A stretch of DNA of 64,000 nucleotides, taken from Diplonema papillatum. Lineage: Eukaryota; Euglenozoa; Diplonemea; Diplonemida; Diplonemidae. Shown here in pieces: positions 40,807-51,244 of this stretch (position 1 is the first letter of the stretch; each line of letters begins with the position of its first letter). The DNA lies in the NCBI GenBank assembly GCA_030068145.1, contig JAPJBO010000528.1, positions 92,999 through 156,998 on the forward strand. The letters are read 5' to 3'. The notes under the pieces were generated by a model. It did no database searches. It was not told the origin of the DNA and saw nothing but the letters and a program-made list of their open reading frames with translations. Made by a program: the position numbers and the translations under genes.

Positions 40807-42157
40807 CTACGAGGGCGCGGCGTAGCAGTGAGCTAGGCTCACCGGGTTGTAAAACCGGACCGCCTCCACGCAATACGGATCGCGCGTGAGCTTCTTTCCG
40901 TACAACCTCACCATGTCCTCCGACGCCCAGTCCCCCAGCTCGCAAACCTGCATCACCCCCGTCCCCGCCTTCAGCAGCGTGCAGCAACAACCCTGGCGCT
41001 GTGTGTCGTGTACGCGAGCCTGCTCCCTGGACTCCTCCCGGCTGACATCCCGTTAATGTCGGCGAAGAGACCCCGCCTTGTCCTTGTACCGCAGAGTGCC
41101 TCCCTGAATGAGCGGTACCCGCAGTTGGGGCACAGGAGCTGACTTGACCCGGCCAAGCGCTTCAGGAGGGTGGACACCTCGACTTGGAGGACGGTGCTCC
41201 CTCCGGCGGGTCGGAAAGCGTAGGCGGAGGCACCAAGTTTATGGCCTCGAACGTCAAGGATCTCATGCATTCCCTTTTGCCCTTCGCCATGCGCCACTCG
41301 ACCCTGAGCCTTCCTCCATTCAGAGTGACGTCCTCCGCCCGGATCACCCGCATACTCGAAGTTCTGAGTAGCGTAATAAATTCGCCCAGAATCTGCAGGG
41401 CAGCGCCGCAGTCGCCCGTGGTCCGGATGGCATCAAAGATCGCCCTGAACTCCTTCACGCCCAGCGGCTCCGCCTGCTGTGGGTCCGGCGACTCCAGGAC
41501 GGCCATCATCCTACCCACGATATTCAGCGGGTCATCAAGAACACACCCCGCGGCTTTGTTCTCCGCCAGCACGGACGCTATGATGCTCTGGGGCGCCCTA
41601 TAAGCTGCACCGTCGTCGCCCATCAGCAGCAGGTGACCGCCGAACTCCTCCAACCTCTCTACCGTGGTTGGGTAGGGCTCAACGCCCATGCTACCACACC
41701 ACGACACGTACCCGGCCGTGTTCGAGTCGTATGTGGCCTTCGAGCCGACCGTCGTGTAACGGGCCCGCATGGCCCTGCGGGCCACCTCGGCCGAGTTCCG
41801 ACCGAGGGGCCTCTTAAGCGCTGCCCTCTGCGGAGTCCATCTCCTTGCTCGCTGACCAGGCGGAGACCGGGGCGGTGTGTCCTTGACACCGTCCCCGCCT
41901 GGGGCGGGACCCCGTTCGCGGGGCCCCGCTCCTAGCTCTGCCACCATGCTGCGAAAGCGCTTGTCGACTTCCTCGGCCGGCCGCGGCTCGGGAAGCGCCC
42001 AGCACGGCAACACACGGAAGGAGGTCAGGGACATGCCCTCTGGCAGCTCCGCGACCAGAGCCTCCCACTCGGGGTCCGTGAAACCCGTCCTCATGCCGTC
42101 TAACCGTGCAACATCCCATGTCATTATTTTCTTCGGGTGGGCGGGCGGGAGAAACAA
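40807..42157 (-). pseudogene. DIRS tyrosine recombinase, inside the METTL9 intron
   Basis: Reading leftward from 42157: about 130 residues of N-terminal region, an SAM-like core-binding domain (TYDSNTAGYVSWCGSMG ... SVLAENKAAGCVLDDPLN), then LLRTSSMRVIRAEDVTL with the first catalytic Arg. The first frame ends at 41162. Later pieces are in other frames: CPNCGYRSFREAL, LRYKDKAG, then VHDTQRQGCC (the HxxR region, with one extra residue) and GDWASEDMVRLYGKK containing the probable nucleophile Tyr; stop at 40807-40809. There are one or two frameshifts (about 41165-41200 and 41075) and an in-frame TAA at about 41054. It has lost activity. Family role: integrates DIRS circles. The fragment at 15320-15835 belongs to the same family. 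Confidence 0.8.
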
Positions 42158-42680
42158 ATGACTGATCCGGTTTGGTGGAGATCCGCGCTCCTGCCGGGGC
42201 TTTGCTCGGGATTAGCTGAACTAAACACCTAATTATTAACCGACCAATGATATACTGTGAAACAGGGCCTCTCGCTCCTCACACAACCGCTCACGCTCTG
42301 GAAATGCGGCAAACACACGAAGATATCATTAACAGTTGGTTCGTTTTCTACTTCCCCTTTTACGCAGCGGCACTGCGACTGGAGCTAATTGCAGCACGAA
42401 ACGCACGCCAAGGAGGAGAATATTAGCGTTATTTGTGGATTAGAAGGTCGGTATTTTAAAGTCTCCGGTTGACCGTAGAGGCTTGGGTATGGAGGGGGGT
42501 TGAGGAAAGTGAGAGGGTACTAACAATCTGTGGGTTGCCCTTCAATGTATTGCGCAGGCTAAAAAAACGTAGGCAGCGTGTTTTGGTGGTTAATCAGAAC
42601 TCCTTACCTGCATATACTTACTTGCACGGTGACGTGTCTTCGTTCTATCATGAGCAGCTATTGTTATCAGCAAAACCGTC
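42158..42680. other. Intron, middle part
   Basis: Includes an inverted R2 module (42425-42480) matching 3421-3485, and the segment 42531-42625 (ttgcccttcaatgtattgcg) that recurs at 53068-53160. No gene. Confidence 0.5.
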
Positions 42681-42685
42681 TCAGG

Positions 42686-42965
42686 CGGGTTCGGTTCGTG
42701 CCTTGACACTCAAGTGTCCAGCGCGCTGATCCGGGGGCTGCGGCGGAACGGCATCCGCGACGCGGTCTGCACCGACGTTGTGAACGACCGGAAGCTGAAA
42801 CAGCCGGCGGGCACGCAGTTCGACGTGGTCCTCTGCTTGAACGTGCTCGACCGCTTTTCAAGTATCACGCGCATGCTGGACGACATCATCCGCGCCGTGA
42901 AGCCAGGGGGCAGGCTGATCCTATCTGTACCGTTGCCTCTCCGGCAGGCTCAGCACCGGCTGGGC
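42686..42965 (+). pseudogene. Partial METTL9 exon-2 copy lacking SAM motif I
   Basis: Almost identical to the start of exon 2 (43097 onward), but a net ~63-base in-frame deletion joins CLD to the VSSALIRGLRRNG segment. That removes the glycine-rich SAM-binding motif and strand 2. It continues to LRQAQHRLG and then diverges. Skipping it in splicing is required for a working protein. Confidence 0.8.
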
Positions 42966-43096
42966 ACCATTCAACCATTCATGCTTATTTGCCACTACCT
43001 ACGAAGACACGTCGCCATGCAAGAATCGGAGGGCGCACTTCTATCCTCTATCTCATCTACTATGAGCAGCTATTATTATCATCAAAACCGTCTCAG

Positions 43097-43722
43097 GCGG
43101 GTTCGGTTCGTGTCTTGACATCGGAGCCGGGTCGGGAGACGTGTCGACGAAATTTCAAGAGCACTTCGAGAGCTACACGGCCACGGAAGTGTCCAGCGCG
43201 CTGATCCGGGCGCTGCGGCGGAACGGCATCCGCGACGCGGTCTGCACCGACGTTGTGAACGACCGGAAGCTGAAACAGCCGGCGGGCACGCAGTTCGACG
43301 TGGTCCTCTGCTTGAACGTGCTCGACCGCTGTTCAAGCATCACGCGCATGCTGGACGACATGATCCGCGCCGTGAAGCCAGGGGGCAGGCTGATCCTATC
43401 TGTACCTTTGCCCCTACGGCAGGCCCAGCACCGGCTGGGCAAAGCCCAAGAGATGGTGTGGCCGCCGTCGACCAATGAGCCCGGCGCGTGGGAGTTCGCG
43501 GCCGGCTGGTTCGCGGGGTACGTGTTGGACCGCTACGGCGGGGCGCCGCTGAAGCTGAAGCGGATAGCGCGGGCGCCATACATGGCCAACGGAGCGGCAC
43601 GTGCTCCGCTGTCGGTGTTGGACGCCGCCGTCTTCGTCTTCGACAAGACAGAAGACGCCCTGCACGCGGAATCGCCCGTCACAAAAGAGTGGAGCGGCCA
43701 CCATGATGTGCTGATCGTGTGA
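43097..43722 (+). CDS. METTL9: METTL9-like methyltransferase, exon 2 (catalytic)
   Basis: Acceptor is tctcag|gcggg. It encodes a class I SAM methyltransferase core: motif I LDIGAGSGDVS, then FESYTATEVSSALIRALRR, DVVLCLNVLDRCSSITRMLDD (in METTL9 the same place reads ISCLNLLDRC), and the post-core KPGGRLILSVPLPLRQ. The closing segment LSVLDAAVFVF matches the YVLDDAVFVL ending of METTL9. The stop is at 43720-43722. The combination CLN(L/V)LDRC plus VLD.AVFV is specific to this family rather than to methyltransferases in general. Expected substrate is histidine in alternating-His motifs; this is inferred. The last ~30 residues after VFVF extend beyond the human protein. Confidence 0.8.
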
Positions 43723-44640
43723 CGGCACTCGTGTTGGACGCTACTGTCCATGTCTTCGTCTTCAACAAGATAGAAGACGCTATACACGCGGAATCGCCCT
43801 TATCGGCCACCACAACGTACCGCTCGTGTGACGACATTCTGTTGTCGATGTCGGACGCTGCCGTGTCTGCATCTTCGACAAGACAGAACACGAAGTGCTG
43901 ATCGTGTGACGACCGCTGTCGGTGTTGGACGCTGCTGTCTGTGTCTCGTCTTCGACATGACAAGGTACCACAGCAAGCGTCATTCCGTTGCCGATGTTGG
44001 ACGCCGCTGTCTGTCTGGTGACAACATTCCGTTGCCGGTGTCCAACGAATGCTGTCTGCGTCTTCGAGAAGCCAGAGGCCGCCGTCCACCAACGAGCCCG
44101 GCGCGTGGGAGTTCGCGGCCGGCTGGTTCGCGGGGTACGTGTTGGACGGCTACGGCGGGGCGCCGCTGAAGCTGAAGCAGATAGCGCGGGCCTTACGTGG
44201 CCAAAGGAGCGGCACGTGCTCCGCTGTCGGTGTTGGACGCCGCCGTCTTCGTCTTCGACAAGACAGAAGACGCCCTGCACGCGAATTCGCCCGTCACGAA
44301 AGAGTGGAGTGGTCACCATGATGTGCTGATCGTGTGATATGTCTTCGTCTTCGACAAGACAGAAGACGCCCTGCACGCGAATTCGCCCGTCACGAAAGAG
44401 TGGAGTGGTCACCATGATGTGCTGATCGTGTGATATGTCTTCGTCTTCGACAAGACAGAAGCGGCCACGTCAACGTACTGCTCGTGTGACGACATTCTGT
44501 TGTCGATGTCGGAAGCTGCCGTCTGCATCTTCGACAAGACGGAACCACGAGTGTGTGACGACCGTTGTCTGTGTCCCGTCTTCGACATGATAGAAGGTTC
44601 CACAGCAAGCGTGAATCGGCCACCACAAAGTACGACGACA
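43723..44640 (+). repeat. Decaying tandem copies of the METTL9 3' end
   Basis: The words cttcgtcttcgacaagacag, agaagacgccctgcacgcg and caccatgatgtgctgatcgt recur several times. One larger copy (44085-44335) preserves STNEPGAWEFAAGWFAGYVL and, after a frameshift, the VLDAAVFVFDKTEDALHA end. An exact 91-base unit is repeated at 44251-44341 and 44342-44432. Smaller degenerate copies follow to about 44640. All are copies of the 3' part of exon 2. Confidence 0.75.
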
Positions 44641-44814
44641 TTCTGCACGATCGGGGCCAGACGGATCTCACACCAAGCGAGCTGGACGCCGTGCACATGG
44701 CACGGCGGATCTCAGCCAAAGCGAGTTGCACGTCATCGAGGCCGTGTTGTCGATGTTGGGCGCTGCTGTCTGAGTTTTCGAGAAGACAAACGACGCCAAA
44801 TCACGCGGATAAAG

Positions 44815-45170
44815 AATGGTCCTCCGCAAACCCGCTGCGGCGGCGCTGCAGGGAGTCTTCGGGTCAAGTCGCCATCGACTTCCCGAACGAAGCGCGGCGC
44901 GTCTGAGAGGGTTGGTGACGGCCGACCACGGGAGACATGCCGCAAACCCGCTGCGGGAGTCTTCGGGTCAAGTCGCTATCGACTTCCCGAACGACAACCG
45001 TTTCGCGTCTGAGAGGGCTGGTGACGGCCGACCACGGGAGACATGCCGCAAACCCGCTGCGGCGGCGCTGCAGGGAGTCTTCGGGTCAAGTCGCTATCGA
45101 CTTCCCGAACGAAGCGTGGCGCGTCTGAGAGGGCTGGTGACGGCCGACCACGGGAGACATGCCGCACACC
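44815..45170 (+). repeat. Three tandem units of ~105-117 bp, GC-rich
   Basis: Each unit has cgcaaacccgctgcgg, gagtcttcgggtcaagtcgc, atcgacttcccgaacga and gacggccgaccacgggagac. The middle unit lacks cggcggcgctgcagg. The GC content and codon-like look suggest a duplicated exon fragment, but I do not recognise the protein (a possible reading is SSGQVAIDFPNE). Confidence 0.8.
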
Positions 45171-45935
45171 CTTTTTGCGCGCCTCCGATTATGAGAAGAT
45201 GCCAAAATGGCAAGGCACGATGCTGCGCACGCGGGGTACGAGTGTAACCAGCAGAGACCCTAACCCCAGGTAGTCCAGGAAAATACGTGCTCAGAAGAAG
45301 GCTTGTGTGGGCCATGATTCGGCCCAGAGCACGGGCTCTGAGAGTGGGGGTCATGCCCCACGCGCACGCACGTACCGTATTTTCGCGGGAATGTGCGCAA
45401 TCGGCTTCGGAAGGAAATTGCCAGTGATTTCCCGCCGACAAGGTCTTCCTGCGCACTCCCGCGCGGCAAGGAAATAACAGGCGATTTCACGCACACATGT
45501 TTGGTTGGGGGGGGGTGTCGTGTGGCCAAATCCTACCATTTCCTGCCGCCTCCCTTTCTCTTTGGCATCCCACCATATCTCAGACGAGCGTGAGTCGCTC
45601 AGTGCGGCGCGCACAATGTCTCATTCAAAACCCCCGCTGAGTCGTCTTGCTCCCTCCCTTCCGCACGTTCTTCTTTTACATAAGCGCCAGCTTGGAAGGA
45701 AATGCTCGACGATTGCTGCCAGACAAAGAACCGAAGGGATTCCCAAGTGCTGTAACTACCGAACCACGTGTTGAACGGACGTGAGGTCATGCGGGTCTAC
45801 TCCTACACGACCAATCACACAAACACGACAGGTCAAAGTCCTGAACACACGGTGGTGTAAGCGAAAAACAAAGAGCTCTTTGTGCAAAGGGTGCTACGGC
45901 TGTAGTGCATTTCTTGCAAAAGGTTGGGTGGTGGG
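45171..45935. other. Gene-free region
   Basis: Contains the diverged R1-like segment 45683-45850 shared with 35666-35790. No gene. Confidence 0.4.
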
Positions 45936-45938
45936 TGG

Positions 45939-46337
45939 ATGAATATGCGGCGCAACCGGTACCAGCAGCGCCGCGTGCCGATCCACGGCAACACGGGCAA
46001 CCACTTCATGAGGGGCGTCTGCGCCGGGTTTCTGTTCTGCCTGGTGCTGCTGCCCCTGTTCGCGCTCCTCTACCGCGTCGGCTTCTCGGAGGAGGACCAC
46101 CCGCGGGCGGCTCCCGACGCGGCCAGAACCTACTCGGCGGCCTGCGCCGCGCGCACGGCCGACAGGCTGGCCGGCGGCACGGTGCCGAAAACGGTCTCGT
46201 ACCTCACTTCCGAGTTCGCCCCGGAGCGGTACATTAAAGAGTCGGTGTCCGCTCTGGGGTACGCGGACTGCAGCAACTGCCCTCGAGAAAGCATACTTGT
46301 CACACTTGAAAGAAACTTTTGCAACGTTTCTTCTTAA
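45939..46337 (+). pseudogene. 5' partial copy of the TTL-like gene
   Basis: Identical in nearly every base to 46568-46897 from the start codon, through the membrane anchor, to the word ggggtacgcggac (ending 46268). It then runs into unrelated sequence and stops at 46335-46337. It ends before any TTL catalytic sequence. The duplicated block also includes ~50 bases upstream of the ATG (gtgcatttcttgcaaaaggt), so the promoter-proximal region was copied. It could still produce a short membrane peptide. Confidence 0.85.
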
Positions 46338-46567
46338 CCTGAACGCGTAGAGGTCAATTCTTGGACAAACAAATATGAGTGAAACCCAGTTCTTGTAGTG
46401 AGTAACGCAGTTTCTGCAAAAACCAGCTATTGTTTACCGGTAAATAAGGGGGTATATTTTCCCGAGGTAAGATTTTTCCCCAGAAGATTTTCCCGAGGAC
46501 CCTTTGTGCAAAGGGTGCTACGGCTATAGTGCATTTCTTGCAAAAGGTTGGGTGGTGGGTGGGGTGG

Positions 46568-47440
46568 ATGAATATGCGGCGCAACCGGTACCAGCAGCGC
46601 CGCGTGCCGATCCACGGCAACACGGGCAACCACTTCATGAGGGGCGTCTGCGCCGGGTTTCTGTTCTGCCTGGTGCTGCTGCCCCTGTTCGCGCTCCTCT
46701 ACCGCGTCGGCTTCTCGGAGGAGGACCACCCGCGGGCGGCTCCCGACGCGGCCAGAACCTACTCGGCGGCCTGCGCCGCGCGCACGGCCGACAGGCTGGC
46801 CGGCGGCACGGTGCCGAAAACGGTCTCGTACCTCGCTTCCGAGTTCGCCCCGGAGCGGTACATTAAAGAGTCGTTCTCCGCCCTGGGGTACGCGGACATC
46901 ACGCCGCAGCACCGGGAGGCGACCTTCGTCATCGGGAAGAAAACGGCGGAAGCCATCGGCTGGCGGGTGTGCGCGGGGGTGGCGAAGCACAACCACATCA
47001 AAGGGCAAATCTTCATGGTGGCGAAGCACAACTTGGCGTCGTCGCTGCGGAAGGCGGACGCAGCCGGCGCCTTGGCCCGGGAGACTGGAATTAAGTCCTC
47101 TGAAGGCTTCCACCAGAAGAGCTTCGAACTCTGGCAGGACGGTGGGTGCGCCGACTTCCTCAAGGACTGGGACGAGCACGTGGACTGGTCGGCCGCCGGC
47201 CCGCAGTACATCCTCAAAGCGATCACTGGCGGCCACAACGGGGCCGGGCTCACGCTCCTCGACCCGGCGAAGCTGCTCGCGTTCAAGCGGCGGCACGACG
47301 AGACCGGCAGGTGCGCCGCCGAAAAAATCCTCGCCCAGCGGTTCCTGCGTGACCCGTTCCTCCTGCACGGCAGGACCTTCAGCATGCGGCAGTTCCTGCT
47401 CGTCTTGCGGGTGAAGCCGCTGCTCGCTGTGTTCTACGAG
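46568..47440 (+). CDS. Membrane-anchored tubulin-tyrosine-ligase-like protein, exon 1
   Basis: 291 codons from MNMRRNRYQQ. Residues ~27-47 (VCAGFLFCLVLLPLFALLYR) form one membrane segment after a basic N-terminus, so a type II orientation is likely. Then a divergent TTL N-terminal part with GKKTAEAIGW, HNHIKGQIFMVAKH, KAITGGHNGAGLTLL (nucleotide-binding loop region), and FLRDPFLLHGRTFSMRQFLL, the equivalent of the P-L-L-grKFDlR block. The exon ends at FYE with donor gag|gtttgt (47440/47441), phase 0. Joined to exon 2 it gives FYEGYVRVTRRRF, matching the conserved EGYVR of TTL enzymes, which strongly supports this intron. Predicted product 473 residues. TTL-family enzymes ligate Tyr, Glu or Gly to tubulin or other proteins; which one applies is unknown. 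A membrane anchor is unusual for the family. Confidence 0.8.
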
Positions 47441-48164
47441 GTTTGTGGCCTTCTCAAGTGATCTTACTACTTCTTCCGGCATCTGCCTGTACCTGCAGAG
47501 TACCACCAACACGGAGCGCCGCATACACCGTGCTGCTATGTGTTATCCCTGCTGATGGTGCTGCTGTGTATGCACTAACTACGTGTAACACATGCACGCA
47601 TGCACTTTCCACAGTACGTGTATCCTCTTCACAGCACTGTGTGGGTGCTGATAGCATACCACATACCATCTGTGTGTAGTGGCTGCTGGTGCATTCCACA
47701 TACCATCCTACAGCCCGTAGAGGATACTACGTAGTCGTGTGTAGGGCTAGTGGGTGCTGATAGCATACCACGCATACTCGTAGGACTACGCTGCGTGCTG
47801 CTGCTACGTGCACCTTGAATTGGTGTGATCCACAGTAGAAAATTTAACTTCCCATGAACTCACTAAGAACGGCCCAAGTACTTCCCGAGTACACCCCATG
47901 TACACCTTCAAATACAGTAAAATGGCGCATTTCCGAAGTACTTCCGCGAACTTCGCAAGTACTTCCCACAGTGGCGCATTTCTGGCGATTATTGCTGCAT
48001 TTTAGTACTGTCCGCGAACTTCCCAAGTACTTCCCACAGTGGCGCATTTCTGACGATTATTGCTGCATTTTAGTACTGTCCGCGAACTTCCCAAGTACTT
48101 CCCGAGGACACCCCTTGTACACCCAAGTAAGGCCACCGGATCACACCATGAATCTACACTACAG
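47441..48164 (+). other. TTL-like gene intron
   Basis: GT at 47441 and AG at 48163-48164. It contains a short duplication with gtgctgatagcataccac (about 47645 and 47757). From 47865 to 48125 there are tandem repeats of ~65 bp (gcgaacttcccaagtacttc, cacagtggcgcatttct, attattgctgcattttagta). No R1 copy is present. Confidence 0.7.
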
Positions 48165-48713
48165 GGGTACGTGCGGGTCACCCGCCGCCGGTTCGCGCCG
48201 AACTCGACCGACCTGCGCGACTTCGTGTCGAACTCCGAAAAGGTGTGGCTGTCGTCGCCGACGGCGCCGCTCGAAGACCGCCACTTCTGGACGCTGCGGG
48301 ACTTGGCCTCGTACGTGAGAGACCCGTCTTCGTCGCACGGCGGCGACAGGGTGAGCTTCGAAGGAAGCCTCCGGCCGAAGATCAAAGCCATCTTCGCGCA
48401 CATTCTGAGGTCGATCGAAAGCAACCTGTCTCCGTCGCCTTCGTTCTTCGGCGTCTACGGCGTCGACATGTCGCTCGACTCGCAGCTTTCTCCTTGGGTC
48501 TTCGAGGTCAACTTCTCGCCCGAGCTGTCGAAGTTCTTGCCGCTGCAGCTGATCGAGAACATGTACCCGGACGTCATCAAAATGCAGATGCGGCTCCTCG
48601 ACGAGCCGCAGGCCACGTGGGCAGACCTGCAGCAGGTGGCAACAGATCCGGAGCGGTTCGAGCTGGTGGCGGACCAGCAACAAGGCTTCACGGCTGTTTA
48701 CCCCACTGGTTAA
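48165..48713 (+). CDS. TTL-like protein, exon 2 (catalytic C-terminus)
   Basis: Acceptor is ctacactacag|ggg. 182 codons, stop at 48711-48713. Starts GYVRVTRRRFAPNS, then a region rich in Ser and charged residues, then FFGVYGVDMSLDSQLSPW and VFEVNFSPEL. These are the G-x-D and E-x-N Mg2+/ATP-binding signatures of the TTL ATP-grasp fold (family form GxDfmlD..kpWllEvN.sP). The end LPLQLIENMYPDVIKMQMRLLDEP matches the helical close of the family. Residues for metal binding (D and E/N) are all present, so the enzyme may be active. Confidence 0.85.
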   Translation, partial: GYVRVTRRRFAPNSTDLRDFVSNSEKVWLSSPTAPLEDRHFWTLRDLASYVRDPSSSHGGDRVSFEGSLRPKIKAIFAHILRSIESNLSPSPSFFGVYGVDMSLDSQLSPWVFEVNFSPELSKFLPLQLIENMYPDVIKMQMRLLDEPQATWADLQQVATDPERFELVADQQQGFTAVYPTG

Positions 48714-48734
48714 GCTTTTCGCGGACCCCCCTCT

Positions 48735-49165
48735 TCCGTGTGCAGTTGACGCAAGCTTCGAAAGGAGTCCCCGGCCCGAAATCAAGGCCATTTTCGCGGT
48801 CGGTTGAAAACAACCTGTACACGGTGTCGACGAGTCCATTGACCCGCCCCTTTCCCCTTTGGTTTGGTCGAAGGAAGCCTCACACACGGTTGTTATGCAG
48901 TCTGTCGAGAAGCTGCCACCTTCGCCTTCTTACTTCGGCCCATGCATGGGGCCGACTGGCCGCTAGGTTTCCCCTTGGGGATTCGAAATCAACTTCTCGC
49001 GCCAAGCCGTCGAAGATTTTGCCGCTGCAGTTGATGGAGGAGAACGCGTTCCCGGATGTCATTATAATGCAGACGCGGCTTGTCGACGACGGCAATGCGG
49101 TTCGAGCTGGTGGTGAACCAGCAACAAGGCTTCACGGCTGTTTACCCCACTGGGCACACGACTAA
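48735..49165 (+). pseudogene. Degenerate 3' copy of TTL-like exon 2
   Basis: Matches 48440-48715 with many changes: the segments SPSYFG, WGFEINFS, a following LPLQLMEENAFPDVI in another frame, and the end ttcacggctgtttaccccact. Stops and frameshifts interrupt it, and it is older than the upstream 5' copy. No 5' part is present. Confidence 0.75.
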
Positions 49166-50240
49166 AACAGTCTCAAGCCGTGGCGCACTTGTGAGAGGCG
49201 TATCGCTTGCGCCAAACAGAAGCCCGTTGCGACGGTCAAGCAGAGGGGGCAGAGCGGACGGGGTTGGTGCTGTGCGAACTTCGATGCTGCGGTTGACCGC
49301 TACTACGCTCTTGCCCCGGAGCGAACTTCTTCTCTTTGTCGAAGCTTCACCAGCTTCAACTTACCCCATTCGCACACTTAACCATGGTTAAGACGTACGA
49401 AAACTTAGACACTAATATAGCTCGAAGCATCTGCAGAATAACACGAAAAGTCACCAGACAAAACCCCGTTTTCACTGTTCGCTTCTTCCATGGTCTGTGC
49501 TTTCAGTCGTCTTCTTAACCATGGTTAAGAAGACGACTGAAAGCACAGTCACGAAGATAGCTCAAAGCATTTGCAAAATAAAATCATTTGCAAAATAACA
49601 CGAAAAGCCTCTAGGCAAAACCCCGGTTTCACACTTTCTTCTTCTTCTTCGAATGTGTAATACCGACAGATCCGAGGCCGATTCAGGCCTCCGCGAAATT
49701 AGCAGAGAATACGCGACGGCTGTTGTTGGTTGAAACTGCTCCTTCGCTGGTTAGTGAACGCCATCGTCGGACGGGCGGCTTTCAGTATGCGCTGCTGTGT
49801 AGTAGTAGTAGGTTGTATCTAGCTCTCGGTGCGAGCGGGCATCAGCGTCTGATGGGCTAAGCTTCTCGACGAGCCGCCAGGCATACCTGCGAAGCGGTGC
49901 CAAGCGGTTCGAGGGAGCAGTCTCAGCTGACGAAGCGAAGCTTCAACAGACCGCGCATGCTCACAAACACACACCCAGACGCACACATTCACATCCACAC
50001 ACACACCCGGTACTAGCTTTCACCGTGGCCGCGCATATATATTGGTGGTTGTTGGCGGATCAGGCGGTACACGTCTCGAAAATACTGCCTTCTTCTTCTT
50101 CTTCTTCTTCTACTTTTCCGACGAGCTACGAGGGAACTCAACCAGAAAGAGTACCAGTACGACCCTTCCACGTAGTAGTTAAACCAGTAATCCTTGTAGA
50201 AAGGTGTCACGGAATAAACCGGTAGCCGGCTGCTACGGGT
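49166..50240. other. Gene-free region with a long palindrome
   Basis: Holds the 54-bp palindrome (49495-49548, own entry) and two related blocks around it (agcat..gcaaaataacacgaaaag at about 49427 and 49595). A TTC-repeat tract lies at 50092-50112 and a second at 49640. A CA-rich stretch is at 49965-50010. No gene. Confidence 0.5.
49495..49548. repeat. Perfect 54-bp palindrome
   Basis: 27-base arms with no spacer, centred on ccatgg: left arm ctgtgctttcagtcgtcttc followed by ttaacca, and its exact complement to the right. The central cttaaccatggttaag also occurs alone at about 34838, 34874 and 49378. Confidence 0.95.
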
Positions 50241-50267
50241 TTATCGGTAGACAGACAGAGATAAAAC

Positions 50268-50455
50268 GCGCCGGGCGCTGGGGGTGAAGCCAAACAGCAA
50301 GGTGGTTGCTGGAGCGAAGCCGTCGGCCACGCCTTCGGGGAGATGCTCCGGCTGCTGCCGGGGCTCCGGCAGGTGTCGCTGCGCGAACAGCCTCACGAAC
50401 GACGCCTGCTTGACCCTCTGCAGCGCTGCGGCGGGGCCACCTCCGGGTGGTTCCG
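50268..50455 (+). pseudogene. Fragment of the LRR exon
   Basis: Shares gcgctgggggtgaagcc, aacagcaaggtggt, gatgctccggctgctgccgg and cctcacgaacgacgcctgct with 51660-51870, but with an internal deletion and frameshifts. It is a decayed copy of the LRR exon of the large gene downstream. Confidence 0.8.
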
Positions 50456-50705
50456 CTTGAGCACCATCCATTTCGAGACATGTGCATTTGGAGGTTATCA
50501 GATGCCGGCAAGCATCCCACCCTATATTTTTCCTGGACCTCAGATCCAGTCGCGCTGTCCGCCACGCCGCTTTGCAGTGGGGTGTATGGGCACCAAAGCG
50601 TTTGGAGTGGGGATTAGACATTCCACCAAAGGATGTAAGTCAGCCGGTGACTGTGTATAAACCCTCTGCTCTGAAGCACACTCCAATCACAACAGTTTAA
50701 GCTTT

Positions 50706-51240
50706 TTTCTTCTTCTCAAAACCTTCACTCTAAAAACTCTAAAAAAGAGAGCGTTGCCACGAAACCATGGGCGTGCTGGCAGAAGGCGGGGACGATGGAC
50801 CGGAAAGTTTTGGAAACGGTGTGCACTGAAATAAACACTCCGAACACAACAGTTCAAGCTTTTTTCTATTGTATAAGCACCTGCTTTGTAGGAAATGCTT
50901 GAGAAGACTGCCAGTTGCAAAGATCAAAGGAGGTAAATGTGCTGTAGCCCACACGAAACACAGGTGAATCTGGGTTTAGTGGCGGGCGTAAGCGTTCAAC
51001 AAAAAAGACCCATTTTGTAGTTGTATTGTTTCTCCCCCTCTAGCCTCCTTCGAAGTAAGCACAAGGCAGCCCCTCGAGTATTTTTCTTCTCAAAACCTTC
51101 ACTCTAAATACTCTGAAAAAGAGAGCGTTGCCACGAAACCATGGGCGTGCTGGCAGAAGGCGGGGACGATGGACCGGAAAGTTTTGGAAACGGTGTGCAC
51201 TGAAATAAACACTCCGAACACAACAGTTCAAGCTTTTTTC
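50706..51240 (+). repeat. Two tandem copies of the LRR gene start region plus R1
   Basis: The block cttcactctaaa..agagagcgttgccacgaa, then the first codons MGVLAEGGDDGPES, then cactccgaacacaacagttc, occurs at 50706-50870 and 51087-51244, each followed by an R1 copy, with a ~378-base period. Each keeps the ATG context and about 14 codons before diverging, so it is a 5' partial copy. Confidence 0.8.
50871..51085 (-). repeat. R1 repeat, full length
   Basis: Canonical copy, gtataagcacctgctttgta to cctcgagtattttt, inside the duplicated block. Confidence 0.9.
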
Positions 51241-51244
51241 TATT

